Below are positions 47,506 through 57,907 of a stretch of 64,000 nucleotides of DNA, piece by piece. Source of the DNA: Ustulina deusta (Eukaryota > Ascomycota > Sordariomycetes > Xylariales > Xylariaceae); contig JAJNNX010000045.1 in the NCBI GenBank assembly GCA_023159155.1, positions 186,001-250,000 on the forward strand, written 5' to 3'. The position numbers and the translations under genes are program-made. The notes beneath the pieces are model-generated. The model did no database searches, had not been told where the DNA came from, and worked only from the letters and a program-made list of their open reading frames with translations. Position 1 is the stretch's first letter, and each line of letters opens with the position of its first letter.

Positions 47506-48396
47506 ATGTCAGAAACTCGCGAGTTCTCGGCACAGAATCTCTTCAATGTCAAGGGTTTCGTGGCCGTCGTGACCGGCGGTGGGACGGGCATCGGCCTAAT
47601 GGCGACGCAAGCCCTCGCCGCCAACGGCGCCAAAGTCTACATCACAGGAAGACGGATGGAAGCCCTCGAGAACGCAGCAAGGGAGCACCAACCCGCCAGC
47701 GGCGAAGGGCAAATCATTCCCATCGGGCCATGCGACGTGACGAAGAAAGAGGACCTACAAAGTCTCGCGGACGCCGTCGGCGAGAAGGAGAAGTGCATCC
47801 ACCTACTAGTGTGCAACGCGGGCGTCTCGGGGCCCAAGGCCGAGCCCTCACCCACCGACGCCGAAAGCCTGCGTTCGCGCCTCTGGGACAACGAGGATGT
47901 CAGCGGCTGGCAGGACACCTACCAGACAAACGTCACGGCCGTGTACTTTACGACGGTGGCTTTCCTGCCGCTCCTGCAATCCGCGATGAGGCCGAAGGGG
48001 TCGCTCGAGCCGTACTCGGCGTCCGTGTTGACGATATCCAGCATGTCAGGCATCATGCGGCACGCGCAAGGGCATTTCAGCTACAATACCGCCAAGGCCG
48101 CCACCGTGCACCTGACGAAGCTCATGTCTGCCGAATTCCAGAAGGCAGGCATCCGCGTCAATTCCATCGCTCCGGGATACTTCCCGAGCGAGATGACGGC
48201 GAACGAGAGCGACGAGCATCAGAAGAGCCATGTGCGCGAGGAGAAGATCCAGGAGAAGGGCCACGTACCCCTTGAGCGACCTGGGAGGGAAATCGAGATG
48301 GGCATGTCTGTTTTGTACCTGGCGAAGAATCAGTATGTTAACGGGGAGATTATTGCTGTAGATGGAGGTGTTTTGAATGTTCTTGCTGGACGGTAA
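47506..48396 (+). CDS. Short-chain dehydrogenase/reductase
   Basis: NAD(P)-dependent oxidoreductase of the classical SDR family, intronless, 296 residues. Rossmann cofactor motif TGGGTGIG at residues 23-30, NAG at 104-106, catalytic serine in ISSMSG (about 178-181) and YNTAK at 193-197 supply the complete catalytic set. The arginines in ITGRRMEAL after the second strand suggest preference for NADPH. The C-terminus keeps the family's LYLAKNQYVNGEIIAVDGG. Related fungal proteins are annotated as rhamnolipid-biosynthesis-like (RhlG) or 3-oxoacyl-reductase-like enzymes; the substrate cannot be read from sequence. The coding region is more GC-rich than its neighbours, which makes long spurious antisense ORFs. 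Confidence 0.92.
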   Translation: MSETREFSAQNLFNVKGFVAVVTGGGTGIGLMATQALAANGAKVYITGRRMEALENAAREHQPASGEGQIIPIGPCDVTKKEDLQSLADAVGEKEKCIHLLVCNAGVSGPKAEPSPTDAESLRSRLWDNEDVSGWQDTYQTNVTAVYFTTVAFLPLLQSAMRPKGSLEPYSASVLTISSMSGIMRHAQGHFSYNTAKAATVHLTKLMSAEFQKAGIRVNSIAPGYFPSEMTANESDEHQKSHVREEKIQEKGHVPLERPGREIEMGMSVLYLAKNQYVNGEIIAVDGGVLNVLAGR

Positions 48397-49030
48397 AATG
48401 AGAAGAGGTTTAGGGTTGGGACGGTGTTGTATTATGGGAAGAGAATCGACGACCTGCGAAAGACTTCCAATTTTAAGATTATTCGCCGTGTTAACTCTAT
48501 CTTTCAACGGGATGTGAGACGATTAGCGATGCGATGGGACGGGATCTTGATTGGAAAATTGCCATCCGTGCATGGATGACTGTGACGGCGACATAACTGG
48601 GGGGTTCTAAACTTTTAGCCTTTTTACCTAGGCAATTAGTATTATTCTTGAACCCAAGCCAACGATGACTTGATATCAATGATTTCACACCACTATGCAG
48701 TTGCACCATTCAGAGCCATCGGTATGTTACTAGTGCAAACCGTAATATGCCAAGTTCGTGAGCGAGGGATGCGTACTATCATCGCGCCCTACCTAGATCG
48801 TCATCATCGGCGTTTCTACGAGTATGCAGTAGCATACCTACCTACTCAGTAGTTAACTTATCTGGGGTATCTCGAGCGTACCCCGTTCGGTAACTGTATA
48901 TACCATCTCTTCCGCCGTGTCTTTCCTTCGAAATTGCAAATCAGACCTTGCCAACTAGGAATGCGGCTATAGGGAGAGTAGCCGACAAAAGTTGACACAA
49001 GATATCTACCCCATATTAAATCTCGCAAAG
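48397..49030. other. Intergenic region between SDR and aquaporin
   Basis: About 0.63 kb: SDR 3' UTR and aquaporin promoter. Nothing else recognised. Confidence 0.5.
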
Positions 49031-50379
49031 ATGCCATACAGGTCAAACCTTATGAACAGAAACGTGCATCTATCTGCTGTTCAGTACGTATCTCCGGGCC
49101 ATTCGTTCTCCGTTTAGCAAAGCGCCCCTGAGAGTGAGGTTAAATTTTTAGTATAGGTAATTTAATACCTGAAATCCTGTAGGGCGGATCTTGTCGCCGC
49201 AACTAGCGAGTTTGTCGGCACATTTTGGTTCCTGTTCTTCGCGTATGCTGGCCATCTCATGGTCCTCGATCAGGCCAAGACAGCGACGAGTCTGGGCCCT
49301 TCGGTGACTATGTATGTTGCGTTTGCATGGTATGTAAGAACTGAAGATATTCGTCGCGAGGCAAATTAACGATCGTTTAGTATGTGATTTCCAGATCCGC
49401 TCCCACCTATTGTTTAGACGGTCACCACTTTATTCACCGATGTGAAGGCCAGTTATACTGTTGGATTCTCGAATAACATTGAGACAGATGGCTTTTCTCT
49501 GCTCGTAACCGTGTGGGCAATGTATAGGATTAGTGGCGGGTTTTTCAATCCAGCCGTATGTCGCTTCAATTTGTTGCTCATTCAACGGGTTCCCTACCGT
49601 CACTGACCAACATGGCTCCCTCTGGGGGCAGCATTAGGTGACTTTCGGGTTATCCCTAGCTGGACGTCTGCCTTGGCTAAGGACGGCTATCTTCGTTCCT
49701 TCGCAGCTGATCGGATGCATCTGCGCTGGTGCAGTTGTGAAGGTCCTCTTCCCTGGTGACATCGGATCGTTGAACACGATACTGGCGCCTGGTGTCAACG
49801 TCGCGCAAGGAGTCTTTGCCGAGATGTTCTTCACGTCGTACCTTGTCTTCGTTGTGCTGATCCTCGCGGTTGAGAAGTCACGCGATACCTTCATAGCCCC
49901 GGTGGGAATCGGACTTGCACTGTTCGTGGCTGAGATTCCGGGTTCGTGTGCACTGCACAGTCGTCTCCGACGAATGCTTCGCGGAAAATAAGTTAATTGG
50001 ATGACAGGCGTATACTTTACTGGGGGTTCCTTGAATCCAGCACGCAGCTTTGGATGCGCTGTTGCAGCGCCCAGCTTTCCCGGGTAGTAAGTAGTTCTCC
50101 TAGTGATTTGCTTTGCGACCGAAACCACGTCCTCGAAGCTTCTCAGCTATTTCAAAACACTCACAGATGACGCTCAAAACAGCAATTGCTAATCCCGAGT
50201 GTTACAGTCATTGGATTTATTGGGTTGGGCCAGGTTTGGGCGCAATAATAGCTTCGGGTTATTACCGATTTGTCAAGTTTTGCCATTATGAGGAAGCGAA
50301 TCCAGGCCAGGATGCATCAACGTCGGAAGAAATTGCAACAGCAAGAGTGAACGGCGTGTATGGGGTGAATGGGGCGTAA
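49031..50379 (+). CDS. Aquaporin / major intrinsic protein
   Basis: Membrane channel for water or small neutral solutes. My model: 49031-49041, 49085-49138, 49183-49329, 49453-49555, 49638-49941, 50008-50086, 50208-50379, 289 residues, six introns. The core is secure: VRADLVAATSEFVGTFWFLFF (helix 1), LLVTVWAMYRISGG, first NPA at GGFFNPA|VTFGL across an intron, AEMFFTSYLVFVVLIL, second NPA at GVYFTGGSLNPARSFG, then HWIYWVGPGLGA. The arginine after the second NPA and the small residues resemble the water-type selectivity filter. Two parts are weak. The first two exons use poor donors (GTCAAA, GTTAAA). The exon 3-4 junction keeps an unusual insert (CYTVGFSNNIETD) before helix 2; the better-looking acceptor 27 nt further on would give a stop and wrong phase. 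The locus may be recently damaged there. Confidence 0.83.
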
Positions 50380-50738
50380 AGGGGGCTGTGTGTTCTTGGC
50401 AATTTCCATGGTGAGACTGTAAAAGCTCGTGGTTACCGGATTCGATTTGTACTGCTTCTAGGTACGGTTTGGAAAAGGAATTAGAAAAAATACTGAATAA
50501 GTTATACGAATGCAGTGTTGAATCTAAGCCCAGAATACAGATTAGGCACCTAGGTTGAGCGGAGACGCACGGACCAGCCCAAAGATTGAGTCATACCTGC
50601 TGAAAGAAGACATGTCACTCCATCCTTCTCAGAATTTAGGCAAGTATTAAACTTAAGACGGCGCCCGATTTCTTGTTGTGATTCCTGCGATCTCTTTCGC
50701 AAGACAGCAGAGGCAGATGTCGTCCATCCTCACCTGTT
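50380..50738. other. Short intergenic spacer
   Basis: 359 bp between the aquaporin stop and the next start on the same strand; nothing recognised. Confidence 0.5.
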
Positions 50739-52383
50739 ATGCCTAAGAAACGACACCAACCCAAGTACTCTAAGCCTCCGTCAGTCGCACCGCCATCACT
50801 ACGTCTCTCGTCGCCATCGCAATCAGCCTCGGGTAGGTCACGGTGCCACCATTCCCTTGCTCTCGCCATCCTTGGCAGTGCCTCGCAGGACACATGCATT
50901 CTCCTTCGCAAGCTGCATTGTCGCGGATGGCAACTCCTTCTTTCCCCCGAGCTTCGTGTCAGAATAGCCAGCCAGCTGACTGCAACCCCGGTTTCTAGAA
51001 CATCATGACCGGTCAGTTAACGAACTGCTCGCGAATCTGCGCCGAAGCACCCTGAACTCCCATTCTACCCAGGCTAGCTCCGGCTCCGGCTTCTCGGCTG
51101 CGACAATACCCAGCGTCCCACCGGCGCTTCGTCATCTGCTCCAGCTTCCCGAGTCTCCCGCTCCCGCTCCCCGCCTCCCGCGGAGAAGGGATCCGAACGA
51201 CCGTCGCCCGCCACCGGGTCCGCCGCCACCTCGCAGTTGGATTACCTTATCACAGTCACGGCACGCGCCGCCTTCGTCAAGCCCTAGGCATAATGGAACA
51301 CACGGTCGCATCGAATACTGGCCCCTGCCTGGGGTCTATGCGCCGGCTGAGGGAAGTTTGGTGGATTTGATTCTCCAACGCATGGCCCTTGATTGGGCCC
51401 AGCAACGTGACTGGGATCGTTTCTATCTATACACGCTACCCAGCCGGTTGCGGTCGGCGCTGTTGGCCCATGTCTCCGGAATACACAGCCCGGGAGTGTC
51501 ACTAATGGATCTACGGCTCGTTCTATCAGGTCCGTCAGAGAGCGAGCTAAACGAATATGGGCTAGAGCCACCCGATGTGAACCTGTTAAACTCCGATTTC
51601 TTTTCTTTGGACCTGACAGGCTCACTCGGCAGGTCACTAACCATGAAGGAACTACACGATTTGCTTTTTGGACCCAAGAAGGCGATTGTTCCCGCCGACA
51701 ATGCTGTGCAGGACTCGTGGGATTTACCCGCGCCGATAGCGAGACCGGTTGAATTACTGCCGAATTTGACGCACCTATCGCTCGCTATAGATCCAGGTTC
51801 AACGCTATCAGTGTCTTGGAAACAACTTCTATCCCTCGCCGGGAAGCTTACTCAACTTACACAACTAAGCTTGGCCGGGTGGCCGGAACCTTCGCTCACA
51901 CCAAACGCCAAATTCGCCAAAGTTACTTCGCTAACAACCGGGCGTAGCGTTCAATATGGTGGCACCGGGCCGTATAGTCATGATCTTGATGGGGACTGGA
52001 CTGAGGCGATTCTCGTTTTGAAGCGTCTAAGTCAGCTTCTCTACAGTCTCGAATATCTAGACTTTACCGGGTGCAGCGACTGGATCCGTGCTCTGCGGGA
52101 AGAGTCTGACGGCGAATTCAGAGTGGATTTTGTAGACTGGGCAGGGGATTGGGGCAAGGTCACATCGTTGCGGCTCAACTCGGGATATGGCCTAGCAGGC
52201 AATCCATCCAATACCGAAGTGCTTCGGTTTTCTGACTGGATCGACGAGGCTGTTGCGGTAGAAAAGCATATTCGGGCTCAGCGCGCCGGCCGGGGTCGAT
52301 GGATCACAGTTGAACGAGATACTCTCTCCGAGGCAGCCAAGGCAATTGTAGCACGTGAAAAATTAACCAACTTCCTAGATTAG
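50739..52383 (+). CDS. Conserved fungal protein with leucine-rich-like segments
   Basis: Exons 50739-50832 and 51017-52383 give 486 residues. Exon 1 encodes a basic, Ser/Pro-rich start (MPKKRHQPKYSKPPS). The intron (donor GTAGGT, acceptor GTCAG) joins it to SVNELLANLRRSTLN; then come a Pro/Arg-rich linker ending PPPPRSW and the globular part beginning RIEYWPLPGVYAPAEGSLVDLILQ. Several LRR-like pieces follow: LPNLTHLSLAI, LTQLTQLSLAG and LYSLEYLDFTGCSDW. I recognise this architecture as a protein found widely in filamentous ascomycetes but with no assigned function. It is not a canonical F-box protein, since I see no clear F-box at the N-terminus. The reading frame between the exons is open with no ATG, so the splice and start at 50739 are needed. 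Confidence 0.78.
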
Positions 52384-53537
52384 TTGACTAGAGTAGATTT
52401 ATATTAGGCGCACTCTTGCTAGAACGACAACTATTTACTGCACGGTTCTTTAAATGTGCCCAATCTTTCCCACGTACCTAGGTAGTATTGAAGTTAGATC
52501 ATTTAGTGTGGACGAGTACCCCATTGCCAAATTAGGGTAGGGATTAAGCAGCAGCAACCGCCGCATTCACCAACACGATTAAAGCAAATAGGTGAAGGCT
52601 CCATACTCTTGTATATCTGTAAAGGCTTGTGTTTCACATTTTGCGATGCTGTGGATGAGATGAAGTGTGGTGGCTCTGGTTTCTTCCCGTTCCAAGCGCT
52701 TAGCCGCAGGTTTTAGTCTGCGCGGCAGATTGGCTGGATGCCAGCGCCTGGCGAAACTAGGACCCCCGCCCGGCCGTGTTAGCCTTACGGTCCTTCCCTA
52801 GGTACCTAGATGGGTGGGCGACAGATAGAGGGATCCCTAAATTGCCACACTATGACGCAACACCTCTTTCACATCCAATCAGCATCATAGGTTCTGTCCA
52901 AAACAGGCATACTTGAAAAATACTTAGGTACTCCAAGTCGTACAACGACAAAGTTTTCCCGACAACTGGGAGAAACAAGACATGATCGTCTTCTTGCTGA
53001 ATTTCGAAATTCGTGGCTAGTTGTAGTAATAGGAGCTCATTGATGATTTGAATCACGTAATATCGGTATGCCTGTATTTTGCCGTCAATCACGACGCCAA
53101 GATCCAGGGATCTTTCGGCGGTAAATAGGCGCCCTAGATAGCCTGGGAGCTGTTTATTTCGGGATCTCCCATCTCGACCCTTGTTGATGTGAACTATTCA
53201 GCTAAGCCTGTCATTGTATTCACTCATACTGGTACGGTAACATGTTTGTTACAACATGAGGTGCTTTCTGTCCAATTAACGTTTGTATTGAGATTTCTCG
53301 TTATGTCAAAGATTATTCCCTTTCTTTGTTGCCCATTTTTCATGTGTACATATGATCTCACTCGGCCCTCCACTGCCTAGCTTTCCTCTTTCCTATTTTC
53401 CTATCCAGGTAATTTCACAATTTCTACATCGCATTCTTCTAGCAACTGGTTCTTGTGAGAAGCATTGCAATTTAATCATTGACACGTTTTTTCCTTTTTT
53501 TTCTTTTTCTTTTTCGATTTGTTCCACAATAGCCAAC
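52384..53537. other. Intergenic region upstream of SUR7-like gene
   Basis: About 1.15 kb with CCTAGGTAC motifs (52480-52495, 52797-52810). On the minus strand an open frame of about 110 codons ending at 52850 looks somewhat protein-like but lacks an ATG. A pyrimidine-rich tract at 53489-53515 lies just before the SUR7-like start codon and is a likely core promoter element. Confidence 0.45.
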
Positions 53538-54629
53538 ATGGTCACCCCAAGACAACCATCGATAGGCTTGTTACTACCGCCCGTTCTCATCTCGTTTGTT
53601 GCCTTCGTGCTGGTCATGATCGCACTCCTGGCCGGAACCGGACCGCAGCAAGAGTCTCTAGAGCCTTACCACATCATTGCGGTATGTTCAAGTATTTGAG
53701 TGGCGCTGTTACGATATGCATGACTAACTTGAATCCTGTAGGTCAACCTATCCAATTTTGGTCAAGATCTTGTTGCGTCGTCAACAGCATCCAATCCTAA
53801 GCCATCAAAGACGAGTGGCGGTAGTTGGTTCGACGAGATCGAGGATGGCGCTCGTGGCCTTGGTCAAGATATTACCGACGGCATCAATAACATCACGAAC
53901 GGTGTTGCCGACAAGATCACTGAGGAGCTTGGCATTTCGGAGTGGTATAGCATACACATCATGGCGCTTTGCGAGGGAATGTTTTCGCCAAATGCATCGG
54001 ACCCAGGCGCGTGGTATAACATATCCAACTGCACAGTGCAACAATCAGGACGTACGTGGTCTTCTTGATAACCCGAGCGGATATGGTATTGACTGAAATC
54101 GTCTATAGTCAGGCTAAACCTTAGCGAAATCCTCGACCACGAGATCAAGGCTGGACCGTTGGACTTGAATGTCAACCAAATCCCAATCCCCGACTCTGTC
54201 CAAAACGCCATCGATACTGTCAACGACGCGCTTCTTGCCCTGCTCGTCTTCTACGCACTTGCAAGTGGCCTCTCCGGACTGTCGTTCCTGGTTAGCCTGG
54301 CGGTCTTGGTCCTCTTCCGGAAGAAGGTCCACATGCTGATCGTCTGGGCCAACATCGCCATTTCTGGTCTCGGTGCCTTTGTGCTCCTAATCGGGAGCGC
54401 GATCGTCACCTATGTCAATAACAAAGGCGTCCAGGAGATCAACGATGCCGGCAAGGACGTAGGGATCTCGGGTATTAGAGGGTCCAAGTTCATCGCGCTG
54501 TCTTGGGTTTCTTTCGGCCTCATGCTCTTCATATCCCTCTACTGGACTCTCGCGACGCTCAAATATATGCAGAGATGGCTCATCATCGCGGACGGTCCTC
54601 GTCTGCGCGGCGCGAAGAGCTTGCCGTAG
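53538..54629 (+). CDS. SUR7/PalI family plasma membrane protein
   Basis: Four-span membrane protein of the SUR7/PalI superfamily, which in fungi marks eisosome/cortical patches or takes part in pH sensing. Exons 53538-53681, 53742-54051 and 54109-54629 give 324 residues. Helix 1 is at residues about 9-32 (LLLPPVLISFVAFVLVMIAL). A long extracellular loop follows with LSNF, WYSIHIMALCEG and the N-glycosylation-type ISNCT, the region where the family has its conserved cysteines. Three further helices lie in exon 3 (LLALLVFYALASGLSGLSFL; HMLIVWANIAISGLGAFVLL; IALSWVSFGLMLFISLYWTL), then a short basic cytoplasmic tail. Splice sites are GTATGT/CTGTAG and GTACGT/CTATAG. Orthology to yeast SUR7 versus FMP45/PalI-like members is not resolved. 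Confidence 0.88.
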
Positions 54630-55285
54630 GTGCACGGCGCCAAGCCACACCGGCAGTGATCTCGGGCATATGGTTGTTCAATGCGCACTTGTGTGAGGAA
54701 TCAAGGTGATTCTGGATTCAAGGCGAACGGGGGATTTAAAGCGTCTTGCTATTTAAAGCGAATATTCTGCCCTTGATTTGGCGGCGGTGGCATTGGTTTT
54801 TACTTGGCAAAAACACGTTGATAGACCGGATAGACTTGGATGGACAGTTTGGCAGGCTCAATTGTTCTCCTTTGGCTGCAAAAAAGGGTAGCGAATGCCT
54901 AGGCAGCCTATAATAATACACTAATCCTTGTCACATGCTGTGAGCATCCCTTTCGTATCTCGTTAGTGTTACAGATGCAGGGGTGATCTCATGCATTTCT
55001 ATCATAGTCGACTGACAAAGTGCAGTTACTTAGATAAAGGAAGGCGCGATTGTCGTCTGCCCCCACCATACCTCCAGATTAGCTCAACTTGTCGCCCGAC
55101 GATCGTCTCGTCCCCATCCTGTTGTTGATCGTCCTCCTGTTGATAAAGCAAAGTTGGTAACCTTGTTCTGAAAACCTCAGACAGCCCGATCGCTCGTTTC
55201 ATTCGATTTCTATAATCATAGCCATAATCACGATCACAATCGGCCCGGTGTTTTAGCATATCCACGTCTCCCACACGCCTCCATC
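54630..55285. other. Intergenic region upstream of MscL-like gene
   Basis: 656 bp on the same strand between SUR7-like and MscL-like genes; presumably terminator and promoter. No gene seen. Confidence 0.5.
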
Positions 55286-56189
55286 ATGCCTCTCTTCTAC
55301 GGCTCATCGACCAACGGCGACGACGAGCAGCGCAGCTTGCTCGAGCAAGGCGAGGAGCGGGCAAAGCGCATGTTCGCCGGCTTCATTGAATTTGCTTTTT
55401 CTGGAAACATTCTTGAAATTGCATTTGGCTTGATGTCAGTTACCTATCACTTTTCCCCCTCTGCAGTTGCAGTATAAGATGTCAGATTGTCTGTCTGGAA
55501 GTCGTTCCACGGTCCTAGTCGCCTGCTAAATATCCCTGTCCACACCACTGTAATGTCCAAGATTACCAGATGAGCTACAGAGGTTAGCTGTGCTGTACTA
55601 GGCTCAGCGCAGCGTATACTGCTGAGAATAGCTTCATGCTGACAGTGACGACACAACCGAACAGTCTAGCCAATGGCTTCACGACCGTCACAACCTCATT
55701 CGTCAATGACATTCTCCTGCCGCCCTTATCCGTGCTGCTCCCTTTGAAGCGCAACATGGACGAGAAATTCTTCGTTCTCAGGCCTGGTCCCAACTACGAA
55801 GAACAGCACGGGTACAACACAATTGGCCTGGCGCAGGAGGACGGTGCTGTAGTTCTAGCCTACGGGTACGTTTATATATCATTAATCAAGCGTCATGACT
55901 TTAATGCCAACTACCTGCCATGTTAGTGGGTTTATCCAGCACGTTGTCAGCTTTCTCTGTCTCGGAATGATGCTTTACGTTCTCGCCTGCATCTACGACT
56001 GCTTCTCGAAAGAAGACATCATCAAATACACTGTCAAATGTCGCTATTGCAAAAAACGCATTAGCGCCAAGGTCGGTGACCAGCAGCATTCATTCGTGCC
56101 TTGGTTTTGCGCATTACTGACTCGTCTAGGCGACCCGCTGCGTCAACTGCACGAGCTGGCTCGACGGCCGCGAAGAGCGCATGCGCTAA
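55286..56189 (+). CDS. Fungal MscL-like large-conductance mechanosensitive channel
   Basis: Homologue of the bacterial tension-gated channel MscL, found in filamentous fungi. Exons 55286-55434, 55608-55865, 55927-56071 and 56130-56189 give 203 residues. Features: an N-terminal polar region with FAGFIEFAFSGN, pore helix 1 through FGLIAAYTAENSF across intron 1, the conserved DILLPP after it, a loop with FVLRPGPNYEEQ and QEDGAVVLAYGGFI, and helix 2 HVVSFLCLGMMLYVLACIY. The C-terminus has CRYCKKRISAK and, after the last intron, CVNCTSWLDGRE. This CxxC...CxxC pair is typical of fungal MscL proteins and absent from bacterial ones, and may bind zinc. The 60-nt last exon is too short to be found as an ORF, but its sequence is decisive. 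Ends with MR and TAA. Confidence 0.92.
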
Positions 56190-56433
56190 GAGCTCCATTC
56201 TAATGTGCAACTTGTGTTTCCTTATGTCCAAGTTAATGGGCATAATTTAAGAACCCTTGGGCGAATCAATTATATGCTCATGAAGTTGGAACTTGGAGCA
56301 GTCTTTGAATTAACAACGGGCTTGATTTTAACCGCATTCTGTCGGCTTATTGCATTTATATACCCAGGAGAGCAAACATGTATATATTAGGTACATATGC
56401 AAACGCCAGGCTCGGAACAACAAAGAAAATGCT

Positions 56434-57907
56434 TTACAGACTACCATCATCACGCTTCTTTTTCATGCATGGACCCCAAAACTTGGTCGGAGTACCCGTG
56501 GGAAGAGGCGGGAACCCACCTGGGAAGCCAGGCATACCAGTCGGGAAACCAGTAGGGAAACCTGAAGGGAAGCCTGAAGGGAAACTAGTAGGGAAGCCGG
56601 TAGGGAAACCACCTGGGGGAAGAGTGAAATTCCACCTGGGAGAAGTATCAACACCGCCTTCCCTGTAGTACCAGGCACCCGACGAGGCCATAGCGTTGTA
56701 GTCGGCAGTGGCGTTGATACCAATAGTGGTCCACATGAGCAATCCATCATTAGGGTCCTCACTTAACATCACATAGTCTAGGAAGGGGTCATAGTCGCGG
56801 CTCGCCTGCTGTGCCGTCAAGAAGTCCTGGACGTTGTGAGTTAATTGGAACGTATTTCGTGAATAGGGACTCATGCTCTCAACAGCATTGATCAGCTCCT
56901 GGTCAAAATACAACTGTCCGACTGCGACAACCAGAGTCAATAATCGTCATTTTAAGCGTACTCCCGGAGCGTTCGAATTACTTACTATGGTTGACAGTCC
57001 CACCCGTATACGTCCCGTTCTCGAGAAGTTTACCACCGCGGTTGGCGGTGACGTGAATGTGATTCACGCGTCCTTGGTAATGCCCGGGAAATAACGTTTC
57101 GAAGCTGGCAACACCCTCCGGATCCGAGATCTGCACCCCGCGTAGAAATGTGGTGTTCAGTCCTGCGCCAGCCACTACGCCCGAGTATACACCCGATGCG
57201 TTCGCATGCCAGAGATCAACGAGCATGTCGGGGACCGGGGCACAGGTCGAAACATCGACTGTTACAGTATCATAGTTAAAAGACTTTCACTTCGGGAGTA
57301 AAGGAGCACGGGGGCTGGTTTAGAAACATACCAAACTGCAGGTCTAGGTGCACCGGAATTCCATCCTGGCCCTCGAGGATGTCGGAACGGATGAATTCGC
57401 CGCCGACCCAATACGGTCCAATAATGGTCTCCGGCGCGAGCCCGATGGTGGAATTCGAAGCAAATATCGTGCTGTGCGGCGTCGCCTTTGACCAGTCGCT
57501 GTGTGCGTCTGTTTGATCGTGGCACGTCTGCAGGTACTCGTCCAGAAGATTTTGGTTCTGTCTGGCTCTCATGCGCGCTAATTGTCATAGTTCGTCAGTG
57601 TCTTCAGCCGCCTCCTAGAGTCATTCTAGCCATCCTGCGAGCCAGGACGAGATCACCTACTGTGCTCGATATCTCGCTTCTCGCGTAGCTCCGCCGCCTT
57701 GGCAGCACGTCTCAAGGCCGCTCTTCGTGCCATCGTCTGCCCGTTCGCGCTACTGGTGCACTTGGCTAGGGCTGCCTCCGCATTTCGGATCCCGAGTTCG
57801 TTGTGGCGAAGGTCCCGTCGGCGCTTGGCTGCATCGTGGTGCTCGCCTGGGTGTGCGAGACCCGTGCCGCAGAGAACTGCGAGCGAAAGAATCCGGAAGC
57901 TCACCAT
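56434..57907 (-). CDS. Secreted intradiol ring-cleavage dioxygenase
   Basis: Extracellular non-heme Fe(III) dioxygenase of the protocatechuate/catechol intradiol type, likely acting on plant or lignin-derived aromatic diols. Exons on the minus strand: 57907-57661, 57577-57332, 57258-56986, 56921-56434, 417 residues. Signal peptide MVSFRILSLAVLCGTGLAHP, then a basic pro-region (KRRRDLRHNE, LRRAAKAAELREKRD). The core has APETIIGPYWVGGEFIR (iron-ligand Tyr), VPDMLVDLWHANASGVYSG, and FPGHYQGRVNHIHV, which supplies the second Tyr and both His ligands. The C-terminal tail is a (GFPTGFPS)-like repeat of about 35 residues with Met/Pro, then ends KKKRDD. Introns have consensus sites and preserve phase. 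Its promoter contains a 13-bp tandem repeat (58034-58079). Confidence 0.92.
56502..56626 (-). repeat. Coding tandem repeat (Gly-Phe-Pro) in the dioxygenase tail
   Basis: Irregular 12-bp units of the type GGGAAACCxGTA on the plus strand encode repeated GFPTGFPS/GFPSGFPT on the minus strand, ending at the C-terminus of the dioxygenase. Confidence 0.85.

Noticed and set aside
47730..48275. 181-codon ORF, Arg-rich, within the SDR gene
   Set aside because: Shadow frame of the GC-rich SDR coding sequence.
39787..48396. Possible biosynthetic gene cluster (monooxygenase, ABC transporter, SDR)
   Set aside because: There is no backbone synthase or pathway regulator, the neighbours include FOL1, and the transporter is a pseudogene. 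The grouping looks coincidental.
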